Shown here piece after piece: positions 23,796 to 31,111 of a stretch of 32,547 nt of DNA. Positions within the stretch are counted from its first letter, which is position 1. Every line of letters begins with the position of its first letter. The stretch is from NCBI GenBank assembly GCA_045639085.1, contig JAZUCM010000089.1, positions 1-32,547 on the forward strand, in the 5' to 3' direction. Position numbers and translations under genes: made by a program. The stretch comes from Gastranaerophilus sp045639085 (GTDB taxonomy: Bacteria > Cyanobacteriota > Vampirovibrionia > Gastranaerophilales > Gastranaerophilaceae). Below the pieces are notes generated by a model. It saw only the letters and a list, made by a program, of their open reading frames with translations, made no database searches and was not told the origin of the DNA.

Positions 23796-24800
23796 TTATA
23801 ATTTGTCCACGGCAGAAATTAATTCTTCGACCGTTGTTGTTGCGCAACCATATTGGCGAACAACAATACTTGCTGCAATATTTCCGATAATTGCAGAGTA
23901 AACCGGGTCAATTCCGCTTGCTAAAGCGAGGGAGAATACTGCCGTTACGGTATCTCCGGCGCCGGTTACATCAAAAACCTCGGATTTGTTGAAAACCGGG
24001 ATTTTGGTGAATTTTTCGTTCGGTTCGCTCACGAACATTCCGTCAGCCCCGCAGGTTATTAAAACTGATTTTGCACAAGTTGCCGCCAAAAGTTTTCGGC
24101 CGGCGCGTTTTAAATCTTCTTCGTTATTGATGAAAAATCCTACAGACTTTTGGGTGTCCGGCAAATTCGGAGTCATTGACGTGACATTTTTAAATCTTTC
24201 TAGTTCGCCTTGCGCGTCGACGACAATAACTTTTCCGTAATGATTTGCAAGTTCTATTGCTTTGCTGATTACGTTATCTGTTAAGCAGCCGATGTTGTAA
24301 TCCGAAAGTACGACTGCGTCGTATTGGGGAATTGCAAGTTCTAAATTCTTTAAAACTTTTGCCTCGGTTTCACCTGAAATTGGGGTGGATGTTTGTCTGT
24401 CTATTCTGACTATTTGTTGGGTTATAGAAGTTGTAATCGACCCTGAAATCCTGGATTTTGTGGTGGTTTTTCGCTCAGCGTCGCGAACTAAATAAGTTGT
24501 GTCGATTCCGGCATCGGCAAACGCCTCAATAAGTTGCCCGGATTGATAATCTTCTCCGCAAACGCCTATTACACCAACTTTACCGGCGTTTAGAGTCGCT
24601 GCGTTGTGCGCAGCGTTGGACGCACCGCCAAGTATAATTTTTGTTTTTGTGTGTTGGAGAATCAAAACGGGTGCTTCACGGGAAATTCTTTCTGCATCCC
24701 CGTAAATCATCTCGTCTATCGCTAAATCCCCAACTACTAAAACTTTAGAGTTTACTAATTTTTTTATATCAGAAACTAACTTAACTTTATCAATAATCAT
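23796..24800 (-). CDS. rfaE1: D-glycero-beta-D-manno-heptose-7-phosphate kinase (RfaE1/HldA-like)
   Basis: A PfkB-family kinase that makes heptose-1,7-bisphosphate for ADP-heptose, the LPS inner-core precursor. The 334 residues include VVGDLAIDEMIYGDAERISREAPV near residue 21, GGASNAAHNAATLNAG, and the catalytic GAGDT with D283. The nucleotidyltransferase half of HldE is absent, so RfaE2 must be encoded elsewhere. The start has only a weak AAGG-type site. A promoter lies at 24852-24825. First gene of the leftward polysaccharide operon. Confidence 0.9.
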   Translation of the reverse strand: MIIDKVKLVSDIKKLVNSKVLVVGDLAIDEMIYGDAERISREAPVLILQHTKTKIILGGASNAAHNAATLNAGKVGVIGVCGEDYQSGQLIEAFADAGIDTTYLVRDAERKTTTKSRISGSITTSITQQIVRIDRQTSTPISGETEAKVLKNLELAIPQYDAVVLSDYNIGCLTDNVISKAIELANHYGKVIVVDAQGELERFKNVTSMTPNLPDTQKSVGFFINNEEDLKRAGRKLLAATCAKSVLITCGADGMFVSEPNEKFTKIPVFNKSEVFDVTGAGDTVTAVFSLALASGIDPVYSAIIGNIAASIVVRQYGCATTTVEELISAVDKL

Positions 24801-24824
24801 ATTAAACTAACCCTTCACGGCTAC

Positions 24825-24852
24825 ATGATACCACAAGGGTAAATATAAGCAA
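24825..24852 (-). promoter_or_regulatory. Promoter of the polysaccharide operon
   Basis: On the minus strand: TTGCTT (24852-24847), a 16-bp spacer, and TATCAT (24830-24825). It yields a leader of about 20 nt before rfaE1. It is divergent from the zinc-ribbon gene promoter. Confidence 0.5.
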
Positions 24853-24869
24853 GTATTTTGACTCTCCTC

Positions 24870-24898
24870 TTGCGTAACTTTAAAAAATGTGCTATAAT
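24870..24898 (+). promoter_or_regulatory. Promoter of the zinc-ribbon gene
   Basis: TTGCGT (24870-24875), a 17-bp spacer, and a perfect TATAAT (24893-24898). A small hairpin, TGGAATT/AATTCCA, sits at the expected transcript start (24905-24923). Confidence 0.6.
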
Positions 24899-24951
24899 CT
24901 GTGTTGGAATTTTAATAATTCCAGTCACAAGTATAAATCAGGAGACGAAAA

Positions 24952-25230
24952 ATGTACCAAGATGAAAAATTGACCTGCGAAGATTGCGGTTGCGAATTTG
25001 TTTTTACTGTCGGTGAACAAGAGTTTTATGCGGAAAAAGGATTGGTGAACAAGCCAAAACGTTGCCCGGAATGCAGAAAACAAAGAAGACAAAATAACCG
25101 CGGCAGAAGAAGAAAAATGTATGATGCGGTTTGTACAAAATGTGGAGCGCAAACTCAAGTTCCATTTAAACCTACTCCGGGTAAAGAAGTTTATTGCAAG
25201 GATTGTTTTTCACAAGTAACTCCTGAATAG
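24952..25230 (+). CDS. Double zinc-ribbon protein (zf-trcl / CxxC-x17-CxxC type)
   Basis: A 92-aa protein with two four-cysteine ribbons: C9, C12, C38, C41, then C61, C64, C82, C85. The two are joined by a very basic stretch (KQRRQNNRGRRRK). This arrangement is the small zinc-binding family seen in many anaerobes and Cyanobacteria-related bacteria. The basic linker suggests RNA or DNA contact, but no function is established. AGGAG lies upstream of the ATG. It has its own promoter. Confidence 0.85.
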   Translation: MYQDEKLTCEDCGCEFVFTVGEQEFYAEKGLVNKPKRCPECRKQRRQNNRGRRRKMYDAVCTKCGAQTQVPFKPTPGKEVYCKDCFSQVTPE

Positions 25231-25253
25231 GCACAACGGTTGTAAATTTTACA

Positions 25254-25289
25254 AAAAGTATACTTTTCATTATAGAAAAGTATACTTTT
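25254..25289. promoter_or_regulatory. Pair of 14-bp palindromes, probable operator
   Basis: The self-complementary AAAAGTATACTTTT occurs at 25254-25267 and again at 25276-25289. With the bases between, the two form a 15-bp perfect inverted repeat. The start-to-start distance is 22 bp, about two helical turns. A TATAAT (25294-25299) follows immediately, so a bound dimer pair would cover the -35 region of the downstream gene. Confidence 0.65.
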
Positions 25290-25321
25290 GTGTTATAATG
25301 TGAATGTGTTCGAGGGTAACT

Positions 25322-26146
25322 ATGTTTGGAAAAAAAGAAAAGCAAGAAGAATTTGTTTGGGTTGATTTTAGAGAAAAGTCGTATGAACAACTGGAGCAGG
25401 AAGTTGATGCGGCTTATGGCAAGTATTTGACGAAAAGAAATATAAAAATTACTTTGATTACTGCGATTTTGCTTTTCTTGTTCCACGATGTTGTCGGGTT
25501 TTGGGTAAGATTTGCCCCGAGGTTTGCGAAATATAAAACGGATAACGTTATTGATGTGAAAGCCGGGCCGGTTCAAAATTCGTTGGAAGAAGAGGAAATC
25601 GTTAATTATGTCACGCTCGAAGATAAAGAGAAGGTTGTTCTCAAGAAACGTGCAGAGATTTCCATGGCAGGACGAATTGTTGCTAAAAATTATCTGTTTT
25701 GGGGAAACTATTTGCCGGGCGGAAAGAGGACTTTTCAGTCTGTTGCTTTGTTTGATTTGGGCGTGGTTTGGGGTAATTTATCCGATTTAAATATTTTGAA
25801 AAAGTATGTTTTTTATAGTGCCAAAGACGCTACGGCAAGAAAATTACATACAACATTAAAGTTTGGAGTGACTCGTCCGCCGGTTTCTTGGCCTTATGCA
25901 AAAACCCATGTCGCGCACTTACATATTGTGCCGAGTAACTCTGATATAATGTCTGCGTTGATTTATTCCAGGAAAAATCAGCCTATAAAGCTGGATGGGT
26001 ATTTGGTGGATGTTCAAACAGAAGATGGTAGATGGCGTAAAACTTTGCTATCCAGAACTGAATATAATATGTCCTCTCGTGGCCAAACTTTTGGTGAAAT
26101 TATGTATGTCACAAAAGTCCAAGTTTGTGACAGGATTTACGAATAA
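25322..26146 (+). CDS. Membrane-anchored hypothetical protein
   Basis: A 274-aa protein with one predicted membrane helix near residues 40-60 (ITLITAILLFLFHDVVGFWV) after a charged N-terminus, and a large domain that is probably outside the cytoplasm. The region ALFDLGVVWGNLSD, later AHLHIVPSN and the YLVDVQ...RWRKTLLSR segment recall a conserved hypothetical family seen in proteobacteria with FDL.LGWGPMSD and HLIP motifs; this link is from memory and tentative. I chose ATG 25322 because GAGGG lies five bases upstream; an upstream ATG at 25304 has no such site. A dual-palindrome operator precedes it. Confidence 0.75.
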   Translation: MFGKKEKQEEFVWVDFREKSYEQLEQEVDAAYGKYLTKRNIKITLITAILLFLFHDVVGFWVRFAPRFAKYKTDNVIDVKAGPVQNSLEEEEIVNYVTLEDKEKVVLKKRAEISMAGRIVAKNYLFWGNYLPGGKRTFQSVALFDLGVVWGNLSDLNILKKYVFYSAKDATARKLHTTLKFGVTRPPVSWPYAKTHVAHLHIVPSNSDIMSALIYSRKNQPIKLDGYLVDVQTEDGRWRKTLLSRTEYNMSSRGQTFGEIMYVTKVQVCDRIYE

Positions 26147-26170
26147 TGTAAAAAAATATTGCATTTAGGG

Positions 26171-26235
26171 TTGACTTTTTATTCTCTCTGTGTGATAATG
26201 ATAATAGTTATCAATGATATTGATAATCATTATCG
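26171..26235 (+). promoter_or_regulatory. PerR/Fur gene promoter with two Fur boxes
   Basis: TTGACT (26171-26176), a 17-bp spacer and an extended -10, TGT-GATAAT (26194-26199). Two 7-1-7 Fur boxes overlap or follow: TGATAAT-A-GTTATCA (26199-26213) and TGATAAT-C-ATTATCG (26221-26235), each with one mismatch to TGATAAT-N-ATTATCA. This indicates autoregulation by a Fur-family repressor. Confidence 0.8.
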
Positions 26236-26267
26236 TAAAATGGTTACGACCGATGAACAGGAGTGAA

Positions 26268-26657
26268 ATGCGTAATACTAAGCAAAAAGATGTTATATTA
26301 AACGCGTTGAGAAAATTGGAAACTCACCCCAGTGCGGATGAGTTGTATAAGTATATCAGAGAAGAACATGCTGAGATTGGGGTTGCGACGGTTTATCGTA
26401 ATCTTGGGAAATTAGCAGAAAACGGTGAAATCAGAAAGATTACCGGGCTCGATGGTTCTTCGCGCTATGATTGGAATCTTGAACCGCATTATCATTTCTT
26501 TTGTAATTGTTGTGGCAAAATCCATGATATCACTCACGCAATTGCGCCGGATTTAATTGCGCGTGCGGAGTGCGTCACGGATTGCAAAGTGCTTTCGTTG
26601 GATATTACTTTCCGTGGACTTTGCAGAGAATGTCAGGAGCACTCTAAAATTGCCTAA
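26268..26657 (+). CDS. perR: Fur-family regulator, PerR-type
   Basis: A metal-dependent repressor of 129 aa: winged helix (ATVYRNLGKL) then dimerisation domain. Residues aligned with the regulatory metal site of PerR are present: H20 (HPSAD), D68 (SSRYD), H74 and H76 (HYH), and D87 (CGKIHD). The acidic residues are Asp as in PerR rather than Glu as in Fur. The structural zinc pairs are C79/C82 and C119/C122. Peroxide sensing by His oxidation is therefore likely. I chose ATG 26268 after AGGAG; the ATG at 26214 lies inside the operator. Fur itself remains an alternative, since the operator is Fur-like. Confidence 0.85.
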   Translation: MRNTKQKDVILNALRKLETHPSADELYKYIREEHAEIGVATVYRNLGKLAENGEIRKITGLDGSSRYDWNLEPHYHFFCNCCGKIHDITHAIAPDLIARAECVTDCKVLSLDITFRGLCRECQEHSKIA

Positions 26658-26682
26658 ATTTAATAAAAACTTAACAAAATTA

Positions 26683-26712
26683 TTGGATTAAATTTTTTAT
26701 TTGCGATATAAT
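26683..26712 (+). promoter_or_regulatory. Promoter of the pyruvate formate-lyase genes
   Basis: TTGGAT (26683-26688), an 18-bp spacer and a perfect TATAAT (26707-26712). The leader is about 35 nt and includes the RBS AAGGAG at 26741-26746. Confidence 0.6.
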
Positions 26713-26753
26713 GTTAAAAAGTAAAAATTTGACACAAAACAAGGAGATAAAAC

Positions 26754-28835
26754 ATGTCAGAATTAACATTGGAAAAGACAAGCCAAAATGTGGCAGACTT
26801 CAAGCCTGGTAAGTGGCAATCAGAAATTAACGTAAGGGACTTTATTCAAAGAAACTATACTTTGTATGAAGGGGATGCAAGCTTTTTGGCTGGCCCGACT
26901 TCTGCAACAACAAAATTGTGGGAAGAATGCTGTGAATTGTTCAAAAAAGAACGTGAAAACGGCGGCGTTATTGATATGGATACAAAAATTGTATCATCAA
27001 TCACTTCTCACGGTGCAGGATACATTGACAAAGAATTGGAAACCATAGTCGGTGTCCAAACTGATGCACCTCTAAAACGTTCTATGCAACCGTTTGGCGG
27101 TATAAGAATGGCTGAAACTTCTTGCAAATCTTATGGTTATGCTGTAGAACCTGAAGTTTCTGAAATTTTTACAAAATACAGAAAAACTCACAACCAAGGT
27201 GTATTCGATGTTTACACTCCGGAAATGAAAGCTGCAAGACATTCTGCAATTATTACCGGTTTGCCTGATGCTTATGGCCGTGGCCGTATCATTGGTGACT
27301 ACAGAAGAATTGCACTTTACGGTATTGATAGACTTATCGAAGATAAAAAAGAACAGTTCAAATCACTTGAAGGTGAAATGACTGCAGAAAGAATCCAACT
27401 TCGCGAAGAAATTTCTGAACAAATCAGAGCATTGGCAGAAATGAAAGAACTCGGAAAAATCTATGGTTTTGATATCTCACAACCGGCTAAAAACGCGAAA
27501 GAAGCTATTCAATGGTTGTACTTCGGTTACTTGTCAGCAGTTAAGGAACAAAACGGCGCTGCAATGTCAATCGGTAGAACTTCAACTTTCTTGGATATCT
27601 TTATTGAAAGAGACTTGAAAAACGGCGTTATTACTGAGTCTGAAGCTCAAGAAATGATCGACCATTTCATCATGAAGTTAAGACTTGTAAGATTTGCAAG
27701 AACTCCTGAATACAACGAATTGTTCTCAGGCGACCCTACTTGGGTAACTGAGTCAATCGGTGGTGTTGGTATCGACGGTCGTCCGTTGGTTACTAAAAAC
27801 TCTTTCCGTTACTTGCACACTCTTGAAAACTTGGGTACTGCACCTGAGCCAAACTTGACAGTTCTTTGGTCAAAAAGATTGCCAAGAGGATTCAAAGAAT
27901 ATTGCGCGAAAATTTCAATTGCAACTTCTTCAATCCAATATGAAAACGACGATATGATGAGAGTTACCCACGGTGACGATTACGCAATCGCTTGCTGTGT
28001 TTCATCAATGGTTGTCGGCAAAGAAATGCAATTCTTCGGCGCACGTGCAAACCTTGCAAAATGTTTGTTGTACGCAATCAACGGTGGTGTTGATGAAAGA
28101 TTGAAAGAACAAGTCGGACCTAAATATGCACCTATTACTTCTGAATATCTTAACTATGACGAAGTTATGGAAAGATTTGAAGGTATGATGGAATGGCTTG
28201 CAGGCTTGTATGTAAATACTTTGAACTGTATTCACTATATGCACGACAAATATTGCTACGAAAGATCACAAATGGCGTTGCACGATAGAGACGTAAAACG
28301 TTACTTTGCAACAGGTATTGCAGGTCTTTCAGTTGTAGCGGATTCACTTTCTGCAATCAAATACGCTAAAGTTAAAACAATCCGTGATGAAAACGGTATT
28401 GTAGTTGACTATGAAACAACAGGCGAATTCCCTAAATACGGAAACAACGATGACAGAGTTGACTCAATCGCTGTAGAATTGGTTTCTAAATTTATGAATA
28501 TGATTAGAAAACACCACACTTACAGAAACTCAATCCCAACAATGTCAATTTTGACAATTACATCAAACGTTGTTTACGGTAAGAAAACAGGTAACACCCC
28601 AGATGGTAGAAAAATGGGAGTGCCTTTGGCTCCTGGTGCAAACCCAATGCACGGACGTGACCAAAACGGTGCTGTAGCATCATTGGCATCAGTTGCAAAA
28701 CTTCCGTTCAACGATGCACAAGACGGTATCTCTAACACATTCTCAATCATTCCTAACGCGTTGGGTAAAGATGAAGTGTTCATGGGCGACCTTAACATAA
28801 GTCTTGATTGTGGATGTTGTGAAGCTAATGTATAG
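26754..28835 (+). CDS. pflB: Pyruvate formate-lyase core, lacking the glycyl-radical domain
   Basis: This chain converts pyruvate and CoA to acetyl-CoA and formate once paired with a glycyl radical. The 693 residues align throughout with the first ~690 of the ~760-aa E. coli PflB as I know it: VNVRDFIQRNYTLYEG, TSHGAGYIDK, DVYTPEMKAA, LPDAYGRGRIIGDYRR, and the catalytic pair C414-C415 in YAIACCVSSM. It ends after DGISNTFSIIPNALGKDEVF with an unrelated short tail, SLDCGCCEANV, and a stop. The radical loop (RVSGY) is absent here and lies in the next gene. RBS AAGGAG precedes the start. Confidence 0.95.
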   Translation: MSELTLEKTSQNVADFKPGKWQSEINVRDFIQRNYTLYEGDASFLAGPTSATTKLWEECCELFKKERENGGVIDMDTKIVSSITSHGAGYIDKELETIVGVQTDAPLKRSMQPFGGIRMAETSCKSYGYAVEPEVSEIFTKYRKTHNQGVFDVYTPEMKAARHSAIITGLPDAYGRGRIIGDYRRIALYGIDRLIEDKKEQFKSLEGEMTAERIQLREEISEQIRALAEMKELGKIYGFDISQPAKNAKEAIQWLYFGYLSAVKEQNGAAMSIGRTSTFLDIFIERDLKNGVITESEAQEMIDHFIMKLRLVRFARTPEYNELFSGDPTWVTESIGGVGIDGRPLVTKNSFRYLHTLENLGTAPEPNLTVLWSKRLPRGFKEYCAKISIATSSIQYENDDMMRVTHGDDYAIACCVSSMVVGKEMQFFGARANLAKCLLYAINGGVDERLKEQVGPKYAPITSEYLNYDEVMERFEGMMEWLAGLYVNTLNCIHYMHDKYCYERSQMALHDRDVKRYFATGIAGLSVVADSLSAIKYAKVKTIRDENGIVVDYETTGEFPKYGNNDDRVDSIAVELVSKFMNMIRKHHTYRNSIPTMSILTITSNVVYGKKTGNTPDGRKMGVPLAPGANPMHGRDQNGAVASLASVAKLPFNDAQDGISNTFSIIPNALGKDEVFMGDLNISLDCGCCEANV

Positions 28836-28850
28836 AAAATTAGGTTAGAT

Positions 28851-28876
28851 GCGTGGGAAAGTTATCTTTCCCGCGC
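28851..28876 (+). promoter_or_regulatory. Strong hairpin between the two PFL genes
   Basis: GCGTGGGAAAG (28851-28861), loop TTAT, CTTTCCCGCGC (28866-28876): an 11-bp stem with one G-T pair and no T-run behind it. It starts 15 bases after the stop of the core gene. It could stabilise or process the message, or set unequal amounts of the two subunits. Confidence 0.75.
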
Positions 28877-28902
28877 ACCGAAAAATGAAAGGACGTATAA
28901 TT

Positions 28903-29139
28903 ATGGCGACAAAACAAGAAGAAAATTTGATCAACCTTCTCGACGGCTATGTTGAAAAAGGTGGCCACCACTTGAATGTAAACGTGTTCAACCGTGACAC
29001 ATTGTTGGATGCACAAGCACATCCTGAAAAATACCCACAATTGACAGTAAGAGTTTCAGGATATGCTGTAAACTTCATCAAGTTGACAAAAGAACAACAA
29101 GATGACGTTATCTCAAGAACATTCCACGCTGGTATGTAA
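28903..29139 (+). CDS. grcA: Autonomous glycyl-radical subunit of PFL (GrcA-like)
   Basis: A 78-aa protein equal to the C-terminal radical domain of PFL: LNVNVFNRDTLLDAQ, PEKYPQLTVRVSGYAVNF and EQQDDVISRTFHAGM. The radical residue is G53 in RVSGY. In E. coli the similar GrcA (YfiD) is a spare part for oxygen-damaged PFL, but there the full-length enzyme still has its own domain; here the core lacks it, so this chain should be an obligatory subunit. The start at 28903 follows GAAAGGA nine bases upstream; a longer in-frame start at 28849 would run through the hairpin and adds an unrelated 18 residues. Confidence 0.93.
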   Translation: MATKQEENLINLLDGYVEKGGHHLNVNVFNRDTLLDAQAHPEKYPQLTVRVSGYAVNFIKLTKEQQDDVISRTFHAGM

Positions 29140-29171
29140 TATGCGGTAGCCAGAGTGAAGCACATAGTAAA

Positions 29172-29203
29172 ACCAGGGGCGACCTTCGGTCGCCCCTGGT
29201 TTT
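29172..29203 (+). terminator. Terminator after the PFL genes
   Basis: ACCAGGGGCGAC (29172-29183), loop CTTCG, GTCGCCCCTGGT (29189-29200), then TTT: a perfect 12-bp GC-rich stem. Confidence 0.92.
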
Positions 29204-29221
29204 GTTTCACCCACTTGAATT

Positions 29222-29265
29222 TATCGTATCAATATGATACGATATAATTACCAAAATGATACGAT
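29222..29265. promoter_or_regulatory. Operator of the Fic gene (palindrome plus half-site)
   Basis: TATCGTATCA (29222-29231), ATA, TGATACGATA (29235-29244) is a perfect 10-bp inverted repeat. A third half-site, TGATACGAT, is at 29257-29265. A TATAAT (29243-29248) overlaps the right arm. The layout predicts repression of the downstream gene, possibly by its own N-terminal HTH domain. Confidence 0.75.
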
Positions 29266-29276
29266 TGTGAGGAATT

Positions 29277-30326
29277 ATGTCTGAGCTTAATAAACGCCAA
29301 AGAAGAATTTTGGATTATATTGAAGAAAATCAAGTTGTAGGGCGCAAGGATGTCGAGGCATATATTGCCAATTTTGCAGAAACTGTTTCAAAAGTTACGA
29401 TAATTAGGGATTTAGATGTTTTATTGCATGCCGGTCTTATCGGAAAAACGGGAAGTGCGAGGAATGTAACTTATCGTTCGCTTAACAATAATCCTGTTTT
29501 GAAACGATTTGATGCGGTGCAATATTTTGCGCAGGATGCTGATAGTAGAAGTATTAAGTATCCACAGTTTAATTTTGAAATTTTTTCGATGTTGCACAAT
29601 CTTTTTTCTGATGAAGAAATTAATGCATTGGAGAATATTAACTCGATTTATAGAAAAAAAATCAATAATTTGTCTGATTCCCTTTTGAAAAAAGAGTATG
29701 AGCGGTTGTTGATAGAATTAAGTTGGAAGTCTTCTCAGATAGAAGGAAACACGTATTCATTGTTGGATACGGAAGTTTTGATTAAAGATAATATCGAGGC
29801 GGAAGGGCATAAGAAAGACGAAGCCGTTATGATTTTAAACCATAAAAAGGCTTTAGAATATATATTTGACAATAGAGAGTACTTTTGTGAACTTACTATT
29901 GCCAAAATTGAAGAATTGCATTCGATTTTGACTGCGGATATGAGTATTGACCGTGGGTTGCGTCAGGCTCCTGTCGGTATTGTTGGAACAAACTACAAAC
30001 CCTTGTTCAACCGGCATCAAATTCGAGAGGCGATGGAAAAACTTGTGGAACTTATAAATAAAACGCAAAATATATTGGAAAAAGCTTTGATTACGGTTTT
30101 GATGATCTCTTATATTCAGCCGTTTGCAGATGGGAATAAGCGTACCGGCCGGATTTTGGCCAACGCAATATTGTTTGCTAATGGATATTGCCCGCTTTCT
30201 TATCGGAGCGTAAAGGATGTTGAATACAAAAAGGCTGTTATCATTTTTTATGAAAATAATAGTCTTGTGTATTTCAAGCAAATTTTTACAGAACAATTTA
30301 AGTTTGCGGTGGATAAGTATTTTTAA
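29277..30326 (+). CDS. Fic-domain protein with N-terminal winged helix
   Basis: A 349-aa protein. Residues 1-65 form a DeoR-like helix-turn-helix (NKRQRRILDYIEENQVVGRK). A class II inhibitory motif, S152-x3-E156-G157-N158, precedes the Fic domain. The Fic loop reads Q281-PFADGNKRTGR: the usual catalytic histidine is a glutamine. Canonical AMP transfer is thus doubtful; a phosphate-binding or regulatory role is inferred. Variants with Q-P-F occur in other bacterial Fic proteins as I recall. The start follows GTGAGGA. It has its own operator and lies between the PFL genes and the PFL activase. Confidence 0.9.
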   Translation: MSELNKRQRRILDYIEENQVVGRKDVEAYIANFAETVSKVTIIRDLDVLLHAGLIGKTGSARNVTYRSLNNNPVLKRFDAVQYFAQDADSRSIKYPQFNFEIFSMLHNLFSDEEINALENINSIYRKKINNLSDSLLKKEYERLLIELSWKSSQIEGNTYSLLDTEVLIKDNIEAEGHKKDEAVMILNHKKALEYIFDNREYFCELTIAKIEELHSILTADMSIDRGLRQAPVGIVGTNYKPLFNRHQIREAMEKLVELINKTQNILEKALITVLMISYIQPFADGNKRTGRILANAILFANGYCPLSYRSVKDVEYKKAVIIFYENNSLVYFKQIFTEQFKFAVDKYF

Positions 30327-30332
30327 CATTTT

Positions 30333-30352
30333 TATAATATAATATCATTATG
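30333..30352 (+). promoter_or_regulatory. Overlapping -10 boxes for a leaderless pflA mRNA
   Basis: Two TATAAT hexamers overlap by one base (30333-30338, 30338-30343). The second ends six bases before ATG 30350. No Shine-Dalgarno is present between. Confidence 0.5.
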
Positions 30353-31111
30353 ATGAAAAAGATTTTAGGGAATATACATTCAATAGAGACGTGTGGGACG
30401 GTTGACGGGCCGGGGATAAGGTTTGTTGTTTTTACGCAAGGGTGTCCTCTGCGCTGTCAATATTGCCATAATCCTGATACTTGGGGAAGCGAAGTTAATC
30501 AGCAAATGTCGGTCGATGAAATATTAGAGAAGTTTGACGGTGTTAAAGAGTTTTTGCAAAATGGCGGATTGACGGTAACCGGCGGCGAGCCGTTGATGCA
30601 AATTGATTTTGTGACGGAGCTTTTCCGGGCTGCGCATTCCCGTGGGATTCATACGGCGCTCGATACGTCAGGGCTCCTATTTAATCCTACAAATACGATC
30701 AAAATTGATGAACTTTTAAAATATACCAGCCTTGTTCTTTTGGATATAAAACATATTAACGATGAAGAACACAAGAAATTGACCGCGCATTCAAATGAGC
30801 GAATTTTAGAGTTTGCAAAATACCTCTCTGATAAAAAAGTTCCTATGTGGGTAAGACACGTTGTTGTTCCGGGGATAACTTTCGATAAAAAATATCTGGA
30901 AGAGTTGGGCGTATTTCTTGCAACGTTGAATAATATCCAAGCGTTGGATGTCTTGCCGTATCACGATATGGCGGTGCCAAAGTACGAAAATTTAGGGATA
31001 GAATATCCGCTCAAAGGTGTTCCGCCATTAACTAAAGACCAGGCGATTGAGGCCCGAAATATAATTTTTAATGCGTATCGAAATGCAAAAGGAGTAAAAA
31101 AAGATGTATAA
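30350..31111 (+). CDS. pflA: Pyruvate formate-lyase activating enzyme
   Basis: A radical-SAM enzyme that abstracts the pro-S hydrogen from the PFL glycine to form the radical. The 253 residues have the cluster-binding C32-x3-C36-x2-C39 (GCPLRCQYCHNPDTW), the preceding SIETCGTVDGPGIRFVVF, and TVTGGEPLMQ for SAM binding. Its substrate here should be the separate 78-aa radical subunit at 28903-29139. The start is 30350 or 30353 (MM); no ribosome-binding site is seen and the mRNA may be leaderless. The last 8 bp overlap the flavodiiron gene. Confidence 0.95.
   Translation: MMKKILGNIHSIETCGTVDGPGIRFVVFTQGCPLRCQYCHNPDTWGSEVNQQMSVDEILEKFDGVKEFLQNGGLTVTGGEPLMQIDFVTELFRAAHSRGIHTALDTSGLLFNPTNTIKIDELLKYTSLVLLDIKHINDEEHKKLTAHSNERILEFAKYLSDKKVPMWVRHVVVPGITFDKKYLEELGVFLATLNNIQALDVLPYHDMAVPKYENLGIEYPLKGVPPLTKDQAIEARNIIFNAYRNAKGVKKDV

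Noticed and set aside
26214..26657. 147-aa start for the Fur-family gene
   Set aside because: Its ATG lies between the two Fur boxes and no RBS precedes it. ATG 26268 has AGGAG and fits family length.
28820..28910. Frameshift or sequencing error splitting a normal pflB
   Set aside because: The second part has its own Shine-Dalgarno and a new N-terminus, the first part has a distinct tail and stop, and a 67-bp gap with a hairpin lies between. A single indel would not create this.
28849..29139. Longer 96-aa start for the glycyl-radical subunit
   Set aside because: It would translate through the hairpin, has no RBS, and the extra residues do not match PFL.
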